A stretch of DNA of 64,000 bases, from assembly GCA_910587705.1 (NCBI GenBank), contig CAJUMX010000016.1, positions 14,037-78,036 on the forward strand, written 5' to 3'. The DNA comes from an uncultured Oscillibacter sp. (lineage in GTDB: Bacteria > Bacillota > Clostridia > Oscillospirales > Oscillospiraceae). The translations under genes and the position numbers were made by a program. Numbering within the stretch: position 1 is the stretch's first letter; the number at the start of each line of letters is the position of its first letter. The notes under the pieces were generated by a model. It saw nothing but the letters and a program-made list of their open reading frames with translations. It was not told the origin of the DNA and searched no databases. Below, piece after piece: positions 41,687 through 49,496 of this stretch.

Positions 41687-41782
41687 TTAGTGATGGTTCT
41701 CTACGGCTTTCAGCTCCTGCCGCATGCGGTTTAGCTCGTTATAGTGAAGATTCACCAGACCTTGAAACAGTTTACGAAACAT
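41687..41782 (-). CDS. Possible small protein (31 aa)
   Basis: The ORF MFRKLFQGLVNLHYNELNRM... is preceded by GAAAGGAAGAAGTGAGATTG and followed by a good minus-strand terminator. It is amphipathic and helical, with basic and aromatic residues. It stands alone in the 775-bp gap between the pdxA and iolB operons. No family is recognised, and it could be a leader peptide or part of a small RNA. Confidence 0.35.
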   Translation of the reverse strand: MFRKLFQGLVNLHYNELNRMRQELKAVENHH

Positions 41783-41967
41783 CAATCTCACTTCTTCCTT
41801 TCTTTGCGTGTACCACAAGGATAGCACTTTTTCAGAAGAAGTCCAGAGAGAAAATCACGGTTTCTCCCGGTAAAGGCCTTTTTTATTTGTGCGTTTCGTA
41901 CATGGTGTTGGAATATTTTTTATGCAATGTTTACAAGTTCCTGTTTGGCGCTTCCTGGGTGAATCCG

Positions 41968-42747
41968 TCAGACCTCATGGAGCCAGGTATACCGCTCATC
42001 CTCACAGCGGTCGGTCTGGAGCCAGGGATTGCCTTCTAGGTGCCGAATCATCCAGGTGGTGTACATCTGAAAGCCCGGGGCCACGGCCTGGGGGTGCAGG
42101 GCCCCGCCGGGGATGGCAGAAAAGCTATGGTCCACGCTTTTGAAAACCTCATCTCCCACAAAGCTGGCTCCAAAACCCTCAGGCCGGTCGAAGAGGAAAA
42201 AGTAGGTCTCCGGCTGGGGATGCCGGTGGGGAAGATAGCCAGACCAGTTGCCCCGGTCGTTCAGCACCTCCCCCAGGACCATGTTGGAGTCCGGGCAGAT
42301 GTTGTGGTCGAAAATGGTGTTGACCCGCCGCTGGGCCACGCCGCCAAATTTGCCTACGCAGGAGTACTTCCAGGGTGCATCCTCCGGGCGGTACAGGCGG
42401 CTGGGGAAGCTCTTTTCATTTCTGGTGCACTGAACCAGAAGCTCAGTCTCCCTCTCCGCCGCAACGGCAATCTCCACACCGCTGGAGGCGTGGACGCACC
42501 AGGGGCCTTCTGTAAAGACGTTCCGGCGGGAGGCCTCCACCCGCTGGGTCTCCCAGGTGTAGACAGCCTTTCCGCTGAGAAGCAGGACGGCAATTTCCTC
42601 CCCCACCCGGCGGAAGGTCCGGGTCTCCCCAGCCTTCATCCGATAGACCCGCACGTCCATCAGCATGGCGGCGTAGTCCCCGGTATAGGTGGTGAGCACC
42701 ATCTCGCCGGAGGGGTCGAACCTGGGATAGCCAAATACCTTACTCAT
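41968..42747 (-). CDS. iolB: 5-deoxy-glucuronate isomerase, IolB family (259 aa)
   Basis: A bicupin protein of IolB length. The metal ligands are in YLPHRHPQPETYFFLFDRPEG (His, His, Glu) and the later AVAPGFQMYTTW (IolB-like). In inositol catabolism IolB converts 5-deoxy-glucuronate to 5-deoxy-2-ketogluconate. It is the last gene of the iolG operon. AAAAGGAGCGAGAAT precedes the ATG. The intermediate enzymes IolD, IolC, IolJ and IolA are not in this window. Confidence 0.82.
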   Translation of the reverse strand: MSKVFGYPRFDPSGEMVLTTYTGDYAAMLMDVRVYRMKAGETRTFRRVGEEIAVLLLSGKAVYTWETQRVEASRRNVFTEGPWCVHASSGVEIAVAAERETELLVQCTRNEKSFPSRLYRPEDAPWKYSCVGKFGGVAQRRVNTIFDHNICPDSNMVLGEVLNDRGNWSGYLPHRHPQPETYFFLFDRPEGFGASFVGDEVFKSVDHSFSAIPGGALHPQAVAPGFQMYTTWMIRHLEGNPWLQTDRCEDERYTWLHEV

Positions 42748-42828
42748 ATTCTCGCTCCTTTTTAAATGGAATATGCCAACGGCCCCGGCGGTGCCGGGGC
42801 CGTTCTGGCGGCGGTGCAGTCTGCCTGC

Positions 42829-43689
42829 TTACCAGTATTTCTCCACGTGGGCCCGGGTAACCTCGGCGGCTTTCCGGATGTTCTCCTCGCTGGAGAGCTT
42901 GTAGTAGTCGGGGCGGAACACCTCGATGGTGCAGACATCCCCGTCAAAGCCAATCTTTTTCAGGGTGTCGGCAAAGCGCTTGTGATCCAGGCAGTCTCCC
43001 GGCTCGCCGGGCCAGAGGCGCTTTTCGTCGTTGTTGTAGGACGCGCCGCAGGGCATGTTCTCCGTGCCGTTCAGGTGCCAGACGAAGATTTTCTTGCCGT
43101 CGGCCTTTTCCAGGGCGTCCCAGCCAGAGGCCATGGCGTTAAAATGGAACTGGTCCAGGGTCACGCCCACCAGGGGGGAGTCCACCGCCTTCACGATGTC
43201 GTAGGCGTACTCAAAGCGGTTGATGGACATGGTGGGCGCGCCGCAGAATTCCAAGGACAGCTTGATGCCGTAGGGCTCCACCTTCTTGACCATCTCTTTC
43301 AGCACCGCCACAGCGTCGGCCTTGATCTCGTCCACGGTGGCGTGGACCGTCAGGTCCATGGAGGGCACCACGACGATCATCTTGCAGCCCAGAATCTGGC
43401 AGCGGCGGATGATCTCGTCCAGCTGGGCCATCACGGCGTCCTTCTCCGCCTGGGTCTGCTTCATGTTGAAGAAGATCAAAGCATTGTAGGACAGCATTTT
43501 CAGCTTGTGGCTCTTGAAGAAGTCTCCCAGCTGCTCCAGGGTGTACTTCCCGGCGGCCAGCTCCCGGTCCAGGCACTCGGACTGGACGTCGATGTAGTCA
43601 AAGCCGTACTTCTCGCACAGGGACAGGTCCTCTAGTACAGAATGGTTCTCGCAAAAGCGGTTGCAGCCTTCGTTGAATCCAATTTTCAT
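42829..43689 (-). CDS. Xylose-isomerase-like TIM barrel protein, IolE/IolI type (286 aa)
   Basis: A sugar phosphate isomerase/epimerase of the AP-endonuclease-2 fold (MKIGFNEGCNRFC; YGFDYIDVQSECLDREL; LEFCGAPTMSINRFEYAYDIV; GVTLDQFHFNAMASGWDAL; WHLNGTENMPCGASYNNDE). Metal-binding Glu, Asp and His occur at the expected places. In iol operons such proteins are inosose dehydratase (IolE) or inosose isomerase (IolI). This one resembles IolI/IolE about equally by eye. AAGGAGGATCACACC precedes the ATG. Confidence 0.75.
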   Translation of the reverse strand: MKIGFNEGCNRFCENHSVLEDLSLCEKYGFDYIDVQSECLDRELAAGKYTLEQLGDFFKSHKLKMLSYNALIFFNMKQTQAEKDAVMAQLDEIIRRCQILGCKMIVVVPSMDLTVHATVDEIKADAVAVLKEMVKKVEPYGIKLSLEFCGAPTMSINRFEYAYDIVKAVDSPLVGVTLDQFHFNAMASGWDALEKADGKKIFVWHLNGTENMPCGASYNNDEKRLWPGEPGDCLDHKRFADTLKKIGFDGDVCTIEVFRPDYYKLSSEENIRKAAEVTRAHVEKYW

Positions 43690-43817
43690 GGTGTGATCCT
43701 CCTTGTTCTCCTTATATTATATAGGGGACACCTCGATTTTTCAAGGGGGCGAAACGCCCAGCCGCTGTCGATTGGGCGTTTCGCAGGGAAAAGAAGTATG
43801 GTAAACGGTTTCCCGCA

Positions 43818-44738
43818 TTACCTGTTCAAAAGCTCGTGCTGGATGCGTTCCAGGGCCTCGGGGGCCTGCTGGTCCATCTTCTCCGGGAAGCCGAAGTAGC
43901 TCACGCAGATGATGTTGTCTCCGCCGGCCTTGGGCGCGTCAGGCTTGAGCTGTTTATTGACAAAGTCCATCTCCCGCAGGGTCTCGAAGATGCCGTCGAA
44001 GTCCACCTCGCCCTCGCCCATAGCGGTGTGCTGGTGGATGGTCACGTCCGCCCGGCCTCTGGCGTTCAGCCAGGGGGGATTCAGGATATACCGGCAATCC
44101 TTCGTCTGGTTCCAGGTATCCGCCAGGAGAACATGGGTCAGCTCGTCGCCCGCGTACTTCAGCATATGGCGCACGTCGCCCTTGCCCTGGTCGTAGAAGA
44201 AGCCGTGGGAGGCGGAATACACATAACCCAGGTTCTTGGACCGGAAGGACTTGACAATGTCGCAGGTCTCGTCGTTCAGCTCGCAGAAATCGTAGGGATG
44301 GGACTGGATTTCCACCCGCAGGCCCTCCCGCTCGATGATGGGGAGCAGCTCCTCCATGGAGCGGAAGAACATGCCGTTGCACAGCTCCTGCTGGTTGGGG
44401 TCCCCGGAGAACTCCGTGTTGATGACGGGGACGCCCATGTCCACGGCAATTTGGATCATCCGCTTCCAGTTGGCCACGGCATGCTGACGCTGCTCCTCGG
44501 TGGGGCCGGACCAGCGGTAAACCACGATGAAGCTGGAGATTTCCACGCCGGTCTCCTTCAGGGCCTTCCGGTACTCCTCCTCGCACTCCTTGGAAAAGAG
44601 GGGGTGCTTGTAGAAGGGGTTGATGCGGGGATAGGGGGACTGCTCAATGTATTTGTAGCCCCAGTCCGCCACCTTGCGGACGTAATCCCGTATGGGCATC
44701 TGCTTGGCTAATACGTCAACGTCAAAGGCGATCTTCAT
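43818..44738 (-). CDS. TIM-barrel sugar isomerase/epimerase, IolH/IolE-like (306 aa)
   Basis: The start at 44738 (AAAGGAGCGTTTCTCCATT, then MKIAFDVDVLAKQMPI) is preferred to the longer frame. The fold is xylose-isomerase-like (YKYIEQSPYPRINPFYKHP; VINTEFSGDPNQQ; EIQSHPYDFCELNDETCDIV; HVLLADTWNQTKDCRY; VDFDGIFETLREMDFV), with Glu/Asp/His metal ligands. IolH-type proteins are found in many iol operons with an unclear role. It follows iolG by 46 bases. It may be the functional inosose dehydratase here if the other TIM-barrel protein is an isomerase. Confidence 0.72.
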   Translation of the reverse strand: MKIAFDVDVLAKQMPIRDYVRKVADWGYKYIEQSPYPRINPFYKHPLFSKECEEEYRKALKETGVEISSFIVVYRWSGPTEEQRQHAVANWKRMIQIAVDMGVPVINTEFSGDPNQQELCNGMFFRSMEELLPIIEREGLRVEIQSHPYDFCELNDETCDIVKSFRSKNLGYVYSASHGFFYDQGKGDVRHMLKYAGDELTHVLLADTWNQTKDCRYILNPPWLNARGRADVTIHQHTAMGEGEVDFDGIFETLREMDFVNKQLKPDAPKAGGDNIICVSYFGFPEKMDQQAPEALERIQHELLNR

Positions 44739-44784
44739 AATGGAGAAACGCTCCTTTCCAATTTGTAATATGCAAAGGGGAGTT

Positions 44785-45798
44785 TTACTTTTTGTAGAAA
44801 TCCGGGGTGCCGCCGGTGACAACCTTCTCCACCTGGCCGGAGGTCTGGGACTTCACCAAAGCGTCAGCGGTGATGGAGGCAACATAGCCGTCCCAGGCGG
44901 AGGAGCCGCCGGTCTCGCCCTTGAGGGCGTGGTCCACCCAGTCCTGAATTTCCACGTCATAGGAATCGATAAACCGCATGATCCAGTTATCCTCGATTTT
45001 GGTGGAGACGTTGTTGGCATAGCGGACGGTGGGGAAGGACGGGCAGGGCAGGTTCACCACGCCGTTTTCGCAGACCACCTCGCAGTTGATGTCATAGCCA
45101 AAGCCGCAGTTTACATTGACTTCCAGCATGACCACAATGCCACCCTTGGTTTTCATAATCATAACCTGGGGGTCCCGGAGACCCTCGTGGGCTTTGCTGG
45201 TAACCTTGGGAAGGATGCACTGCACCTCGTCCCACTCGTCGTTCACCAGCCAGGGCAGGCAGTCAATCTCGTGGATAGCGGTGTCCGTGACGGCCATGGA
45301 GGTGGTGTAGCTGGGGGCCACGCCGTCGGCCCGGTGGGTGCACTTCACAATCAGGGGGGCGCCGAACTTCCCGGAATCCAGCAGCTCCTTTACCTGGTTA
45401 TAGCCCCGATCATAGCGGCGCATGAAGCCGATCTGGACCAGGTGCTTGCCGGAGGCCATCTCCGCGTCCACGACCGCCTTGCAGTCGGCAGCGGTGTTGG
45501 CCAGGGGCTTCTCACAGAACACGGGCTTGCCGGCCTGGATGGCGGCTAGAACGGGGTCCTTGTGGAACTGGCCCGGCGTAGTGACCACCACGGCGTTGAC
45601 CTCCGGGTCGTTGATGGCCTCGTGGAAATCCGTGTAGGTCTTGGTACCAGGGCCTGCCAGCTCCGCGCCCTTCTTCACGCCCTCTTCAAACACGTCGCAC
45701 ACGGCCACGACTTTGGCTCCCCGGATGCGGTTCTGGATGCGTTCAATGTGTTCCCGGCCGATCATGCCACAGCCAACTAAGCAGATATTGAGTTCCAT
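44785..45798 (-). CDS. iolG: Inositol 2-dehydrogenase-like oxidoreductase (Gfo/Idh/MocA, 337 aa)
   Basis: A Rossmann NAD site at the N-terminus (LVGCGMIGREHIERI, glycines at 9, 11, 14) and the EKPLAN motif with the family lysine. DTAIHEIDCLPWLVNDEW carries the catalytic histidine-aspartate region. 337 residues is typical of IolG. It is the first gene of a four-gene inositol-type operon. A sigma-70 promoter with an operator-like palindrome in its spacer lies about 155 bp upstream. Other sugar substrates are possible in this family, but the iolB and TIM-barrel neighbours support inositol. Confidence 0.85.
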   Translation of the reverse strand: MELNICLVGCGMIGREHIERIQNRIRGAKVVAVCDVFEEGVKKGAELAGPGTKTYTDFHEAINDPEVNAVVVTTPGQFHKDPVLAAIQAGKPVFCEKPLANTAADCKAVVDAEMASGKHLVQIGFMRRYDRGYNQVKELLDSGKFGAPLIVKCTHRADGVAPSYTTSMAVTDTAIHEIDCLPWLVNDEWDEVQCILPKVTSKAHEGLRDPQVMIMKTKGGIVVMLEVNVNCGFGYDINCEVVCENGVVNLPCPSFPTVRYANNVSTKIEDNWIMRFIDSYDVEIQDWVDHALKGETGGSSAWDGYVASITADALVKSQTSGQVEKVVTGGTPDFYKK

Positions 45799-45953
45799 TA
45801 TGTTTGCCTCCTGTTAAAAATATGTCGGTTCTTTCCGGTTTTAAATACAGCGGTTTCGTTTTGCTAGGCGGGCTCTTGCCGGAGCCGCCGGAGGGGAACA
45901 TCCGTCCCGATGCGTACCTTTGCCTGCGTTTCGTTTCCGTTTCTCTGGCTATG

Positions 45954-45982
45954 ATTATAGCAAAGCGTTCACGAGAACGCAA
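45954..45982 (-). promoter_or_regulatory. iolG promoter with overlapping operator
   Basis: On the minus strand TTGCGT-N17-TATAAT. The spacer contains the palindrome GCGTTC-TCGT-GAACGC (45965-45980), in a classic repressor position. The LacI-type gene at 48255 is the likely source. TGCGTTC half-sites recur near 46096 and 48158. Confidence 0.6.
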
Positions 45983-46160
45983 GCAAAATGTCGGCGTATT
46001 ATTCACAATAATCCGGAGTTAAAATTGTGAAATCCTCTGTCGACGCCATAGATTGGCCGCTGTTTTTGACAGCTGTGTACAAATAGGAAAGGCTTTGCGT
46101 TCATTTTTGCACACGCGGATTTTTCTACACTCCTTCTAGCGGTTTCGTCAAACGGACAGC

Positions 46161-46190
46161 AAAAGGCGCTGCCGTTCGGCAGCGCCTTTT
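46161..46190. terminator. Terminator after the symporter gene
   Basis: AAAAGGCGCTGCCG pairs with CGGCAGCGCCTTTT around a tiny loop; A/T feet allow use in both directions. The gap 45799-46213 holds this and the iolG promoter, and no gene. Confidence 0.8.
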
Positions 46191-46213
46191 GTGTGCAGGT
46201 TTTTCAGGATTGC

Positions 46214-47875
46214 TCAGGCCGCAATGCCTAGAGGGGAGAACACCACATAAATGGCGATGGCCAGAATCAGACCCACGATGGAGACCACATGCCGGTACTT
46301 CCAGGGGGTCAGGTCCACCGCGCCCACGTCCTGGGGGATGTACTCCTCGCCGGGCCGGTACTTGTTCAGGGCCCACATGATGAGGAGCTCCACGGGGAAC
46401 AGCACCGCCATGGCATAAAGATAGTGAATGGGATTGTCCGTGCCGGGGTAGCTGGGGGCGATGAGAAGGAACGCGCCGTAGCAGACCACGTGGAAGATGG
46501 TGATGACCTTCGGTGTGTAAGCGGGCAGGCGCTTGAAGAGGAACACACCCAGGATGGTGCACAGCACCGGCAGGGACACAAACTGGCTCATGGAGTTCAG
46601 AAAGGTGGTGATGCCGGAGGCGTTCATCACAAAGGGGGCAATCACAATGGACACACAACCCGCAATGGTGCCGTAGACCTTGCCCACCTTGACGCAGTGA
46701 GCGTCGGAGGCATCGGGCTTGAAGGCGGAGCGGTAGAGGTCCAGGGTGAACATGGTAGAGGCGGAGTTCAGCACGGAGTTGAAGGAGGAGAGGATGGCGC
46801 CGAACATGACAGCGGCGAAGAAGCCCATGACCGGCTTGGGGATGATGGCGGCGATGAGGGCGGGATAGGCGAAGTCGATGGCCTTATCGCCCGCCGCCGC
46901 AATGGCGTCCTGAATGGAGGGAAGATAGAAGGCGATGATGCCAGGGATGACCAGGTACAAAGGACCCAGGCACTTGAGGAAGCCGCAGAAAATTGCGCCC
47001 TTCTGTCCTTCCTTCAAGGATTTAGCCGCCAGAGCCCGCTGGACAAAGGACTGATTCGTGCACCACCAATAGAGGTTGTTGAAGAACATGCCGGTGATGA
47101 TCAGAGGCCAGGGGACCTCCGGCTCTGCGGCGTTCCAGGCGTTGACGGCGTTCATTTTCGCCGGGTCCGCCTGGACAATATATTGGATTCCATCCAAAAT
47201 GCCCTGTCCCCCGGTCTGCTGGGCCAGCACGGCAAAGCCGATAAAGGGCACCATCAGCCCGCCGATGATCAGTCCGATACCATTGATGGTGTCCGATACC
47301 GCCACGGCTTTCAATCCGCCGAAGATGGCGTAGCAGCCGCCGATGATGCCGATGATCAGACAGAGGACGGCCACCGATTGGAATTTGCTGACTCCCAGCA
47401 TATCGGAGATGCCAAAGATCTGCTCAAACACCACCGCGCCGGAATAGAGGATCACTGGCAGGTTCAAAATGGAGTACATCACCACAATGACCAGGGAGAA
47501 CATGGTCTTGGTGCCCTTGCCATAGCGGACCTCCATCAGGGAGGGGATGGTCATAGCCCCCATTTTCAGGTACTGCGGCAGGAAGTAGTAGGCCAGGGCC
47601 AGCAGGGTGAACATGGACCCTACCTCCCAGGCGATGGGGCCCATATTGGACGCCCAGCTCTGGCCGTTCAGGCCCACCAGCTGCTCGGCAGAGAGGTTGG
47701 TCAGCAGCAGGGACCCGGCAATCACGACGCCCGGCAGGCCACGGCCCGCCAGAAAATAGCCCTCGGCGGATTCCAGATCATCTCCCCGGGTTTTCCAGCT
47801 GGAGATTACCGCCACCAGGGCAGTGAAGAGGACGAAAGAGATCAATGTCCATGCAAGGGAACTGAAGAATGTCAT
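46214..47875 (-). CDS. Sodium/solute symporter (SSS/SLC5 family), probable inositol uptake (553 aa)
   Basis: About 14 hydrophobic segments with SSS-family stretches (YFLAGRGLPGVVIAGSLLLT, LSAEQLVGLNGQSW, GAMTIPSLMEVRYGKGTK, AVMFGAILSSFNSVLNSAST). It resembles SglT-like sugar and inositol symporters. The ATG at 47875 is chosen because GGAGG lies 9 bases upstream; the ATG at 47890 overlaps that site. It has its own promoter, TTGCGG-N17-TATTTT (48021-48049). Placed between the iol genes and the LacI-type regulator, it is the likely inositol importer. Confidence 0.85.
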   Translation of the reverse strand: MTFFSSLAWTLISFVLFTALVAVISSWKTRGDDLESAEGYFLAGRGLPGVVIAGSLLLTNLSAEQLVGLNGQSWASNMGPIAWEVGSMFTLLALAYYFLPQYLKMGAMTIPSLMEVRYGKGTKTMFSLVIVVMYSILNLPVILYSGAVVFEQIFGISDMLGVSKFQSVAVLCLIIGIIGGCYAIFGGLKAVAVSDTINGIGLIIGGLMVPFIGFAVLAQQTGGQGILDGIQYIVQADPAKMNAVNAWNAAEPEVPWPLIITGMFFNNLYWWCTNQSFVQRALAAKSLKEGQKGAIFCGFLKCLGPLYLVIPGIIAFYLPSIQDAIAAAGDKAIDFAYPALIAAIIPKPVMGFFAAVMFGAILSSFNSVLNSASTMFTLDLYRSAFKPDASDAHCVKVGKVYGTIAGCVSIVIAPFVMNASGITTFLNSMSQFVSLPVLCTILGVFLFKRLPAYTPKVITIFHVVCYGAFLLIAPSYPGTDNPIHYLYAMAVLFPVELLIMWALNKYRPGEEYIPQDVGAVDLTPWKYRHVVSIVGLILAIAIYVVFSPLGIAA

Positions 47876-48020
47876 TGTTACAGCCTCCATTCATGTTTTT
47901 CAAAAAAGGAAACAGAGGCACGCAAAACGCACGCATCACAAGACAGACAGGCGGTCCCAGGGGAAGCGCGCGGCAACACGCTTTGAGGTCCCCGGACAGA
48001 GCTCTTGATTGACTGCTATC

Positions 48021-48049
48021 AAAATACCACAGAAACCTCCGCCCCGCAA
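48021..48049 (-). promoter_or_regulatory. Promoter of the symporter gene
   Basis: TTGCGG-N17-TATTTT on the minus strand, about 146 bases before the ATG at 47875. The leader between contains CGCACGC-type half-sites but no clear palindrome. Confidence 0.45.
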
Positions 48050-48192
48050 GAGGATTTTCGGTAAAAATCCTCAAATCCAGAAAGTTTGGAGAAGCCGGAA
48101 AAGCCGGAAGCGGTTTCTTGTGCATTTCTTCCTTCCCAGCCCCCAAAATGCGTGCAATTGCGTTCTTTTTTGGAAGGAATTCGGAAACGGCC

Positions 48193-48222
48193 TTGCCAAA
48201 GGGTGCGGGCTTGTGCTATAAT
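48193..48222 (+). promoter_or_regulatory. Promoter of the LacI-type regulator gene
   Basis: TTGCCA-N18-TATAAT, 33 bases before the ATG. Upstream, TGCGTGCAATTGCGTTC (48149-48165) repeats the TGCGTTC half-site of the iolG operator, suggesting autoregulation. Confidence 0.55.
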
Positions 48223-48254
48223 ACCCTTGAACACACAACAAGGAGGGCTGCTTC

Positions 48255-49289
48255 ATGGCCGTGACTTCACAGCAGATCGCCCAACTGGCAGGGGTCTCCC
48301 GGGGAACGGTGGACCGGGCCCTCCACAACCGGGGCCGGGTGAACCCGGAGGTGGCCGCCCGCATCCAGAAAATCGCGGAGGAGCTGGGCTACCGTCCCAA
48401 CTCCATCGGTCAGGCCCTGGTCCGGGCCCGGCAGGGTCTCCGGCTGGGGGCCATCCTCCAATCCGCTGAAACGCCCACCATGCAGGACGTGGCCTCCGGA
48501 GCCCGGCAGGCCGCGGAGGAGCTCCGGGCCTCTGGCGTGGAGGTGGAGCTCCGGGAGGTCCAGGGCCGGGACACCGCCAAGGTCCTCCGGCAGATCGACG
48601 AGCTGATGGACTGGGGGGCCGGCGGCCTGGCCATCGCCTCCAATAACACCCCGGATTTGGTCCGGCGCATCGACTTCCTCCATGAACAGGGCGTGCCGGT
48701 GGTGACGTTCAATACCGACGCACCGGACAGCAAACGGCTGTGCTTTGTGGGCATGGACAGCTACCGGGCAGGGCAGACGGCAGCGGGACTGGTCCGGCAG
48801 ATGCTGCCCGGTGGCGGACTGGTTCTTCCCATTGCCGGACATGTCAACAACGGCGCTCATTACAACCGTCTCCGGGGCTTCCTGGATACGCTGTCGGGCA
48901 AAGCGGACATTCATCTCCTTCCCTTCCAGCCCTGCTTTGACCGGGACGACTACGCCCACGAGATCACCCAGCATACCCTTCGGGAGAATCCCTCCCTGGC
49001 CTGCGTCTACATCACCTCCAACGGCCAGCGGGGCGTTTGCCGGGCCATTGAGGACGAACGGCGAAAGGGCCGGGTCCGCGTGGTGGCTTATGACCTGAAC
49101 ATGCCCAACCGGCAGCTGCTGCAAAGCGGGGACCTGAGCTTTGTGCTGGACCAGGTGGCTCTGGCCCAGGGCCGGAAGCCCTTGCAGATTCTCTATCACT
49201 ACCTGCTAAACGGCACGCCGCCGGAGCGGGAACTACTTTACACAGATATCCTCATCCGCACGAAGTACAACAGCGGAGACGAACCCTGA
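48255..49289 (+). CDS. LacI-family transcriptional regulator (344 aa)
   Basis: The N-terminal helix-turn-helix (TSQQIAQLAGVSRGTVDRAL, then NPEVAARIQKIAEELGYRPN) is followed by a periplasmic-binding-type effector domain (LGAILQSAETPTMQDVASGA; AIASNNTPDLVRRIDFL; VTFNTDAPDSKRLCFVGMDS). The short hinge and the TVDRALHNRG variant are typical of LacI relatives using D-ribose/inositol-like effectors. It lies divergent from the symporter and near the iolG operon, whose promoter holds a fitting palindrome. The effector is probably inositol or an early catabolite. AAGGAGGGCTGCTTC precedes the ATG. Confidence 0.88.
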   Translation: MAVTSQQIAQLAGVSRGTVDRALHNRGRVNPEVAARIQKIAEELGYRPNSIGQALVRARQGLRLGAILQSAETPTMQDVASGARQAAEELRASGVEVELREVQGRDTAKVLRQIDELMDWGAGGLAIASNNTPDLVRRIDFLHEQGVPVVTFNTDAPDSKRLCFVGMDSYRAGQTAAGLVRQMLPGGGLVLPIAGHVNNGAHYNRLRGFLDTLSGKADIHLLPFQPCFDRDDYAHEITQHTLRENPSLACVYITSNGQRGVCRAIEDERRKGRVRVVAYDLNMPNRQLLQSGDLSFVLDQVALAQGRKPLQILYHYLLNGTPPERELLYTDILIRTKYNSGDEP

Positions 49290-49293
49290 ACCC

Positions 49294-49336
49294 AAGAGCC
49301 GGAGCTGCCTCTACCAGGCGGTCTGGCTCTTTTTTT
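49294..49336 (+). terminator. Terminator of the LacI-type gene
   Basis: AAGAGCC...GGCTCTT closing stem with an inner GC-rich part, followed by TTTTTT. Confidence 0.75.
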
Positions 49337-49394
49337 CGGCAAAGCGGGCTCTTGGCTTCCGTAGAAACGGCGAAATGGAAAACGATTCCAGGGA

Positions 49395-49423
49395 TTGAAA
49401 ATTGGATAAATTTGTGATATGAT
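49395..49423 (+). promoter_or_regulatory. Promoter of the sugar kinase gene
   Basis: TTGAAA-N17-TATGAT, 73 bases before the ATG at 49497. AAAGGAGAATCGTT is the ribosome binding site. Confidence 0.55.
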
Positions 49424-49496
49424 CAATTTGTTACTTTGCGGCCGCAGGCCACGGCAGCGCTTCCGCACATTAAACAATGGATAAAGGAGAATCGTT

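Noticed and set aside
41360..41734. 124-residue plus-strand ORF in the gap before the iolB operon
   Set aside because: It runs through the palindromes and a terminator, has no ribosome binding site, and its composition (Lys/Ser/His-rich) reflects non-coding DNA.
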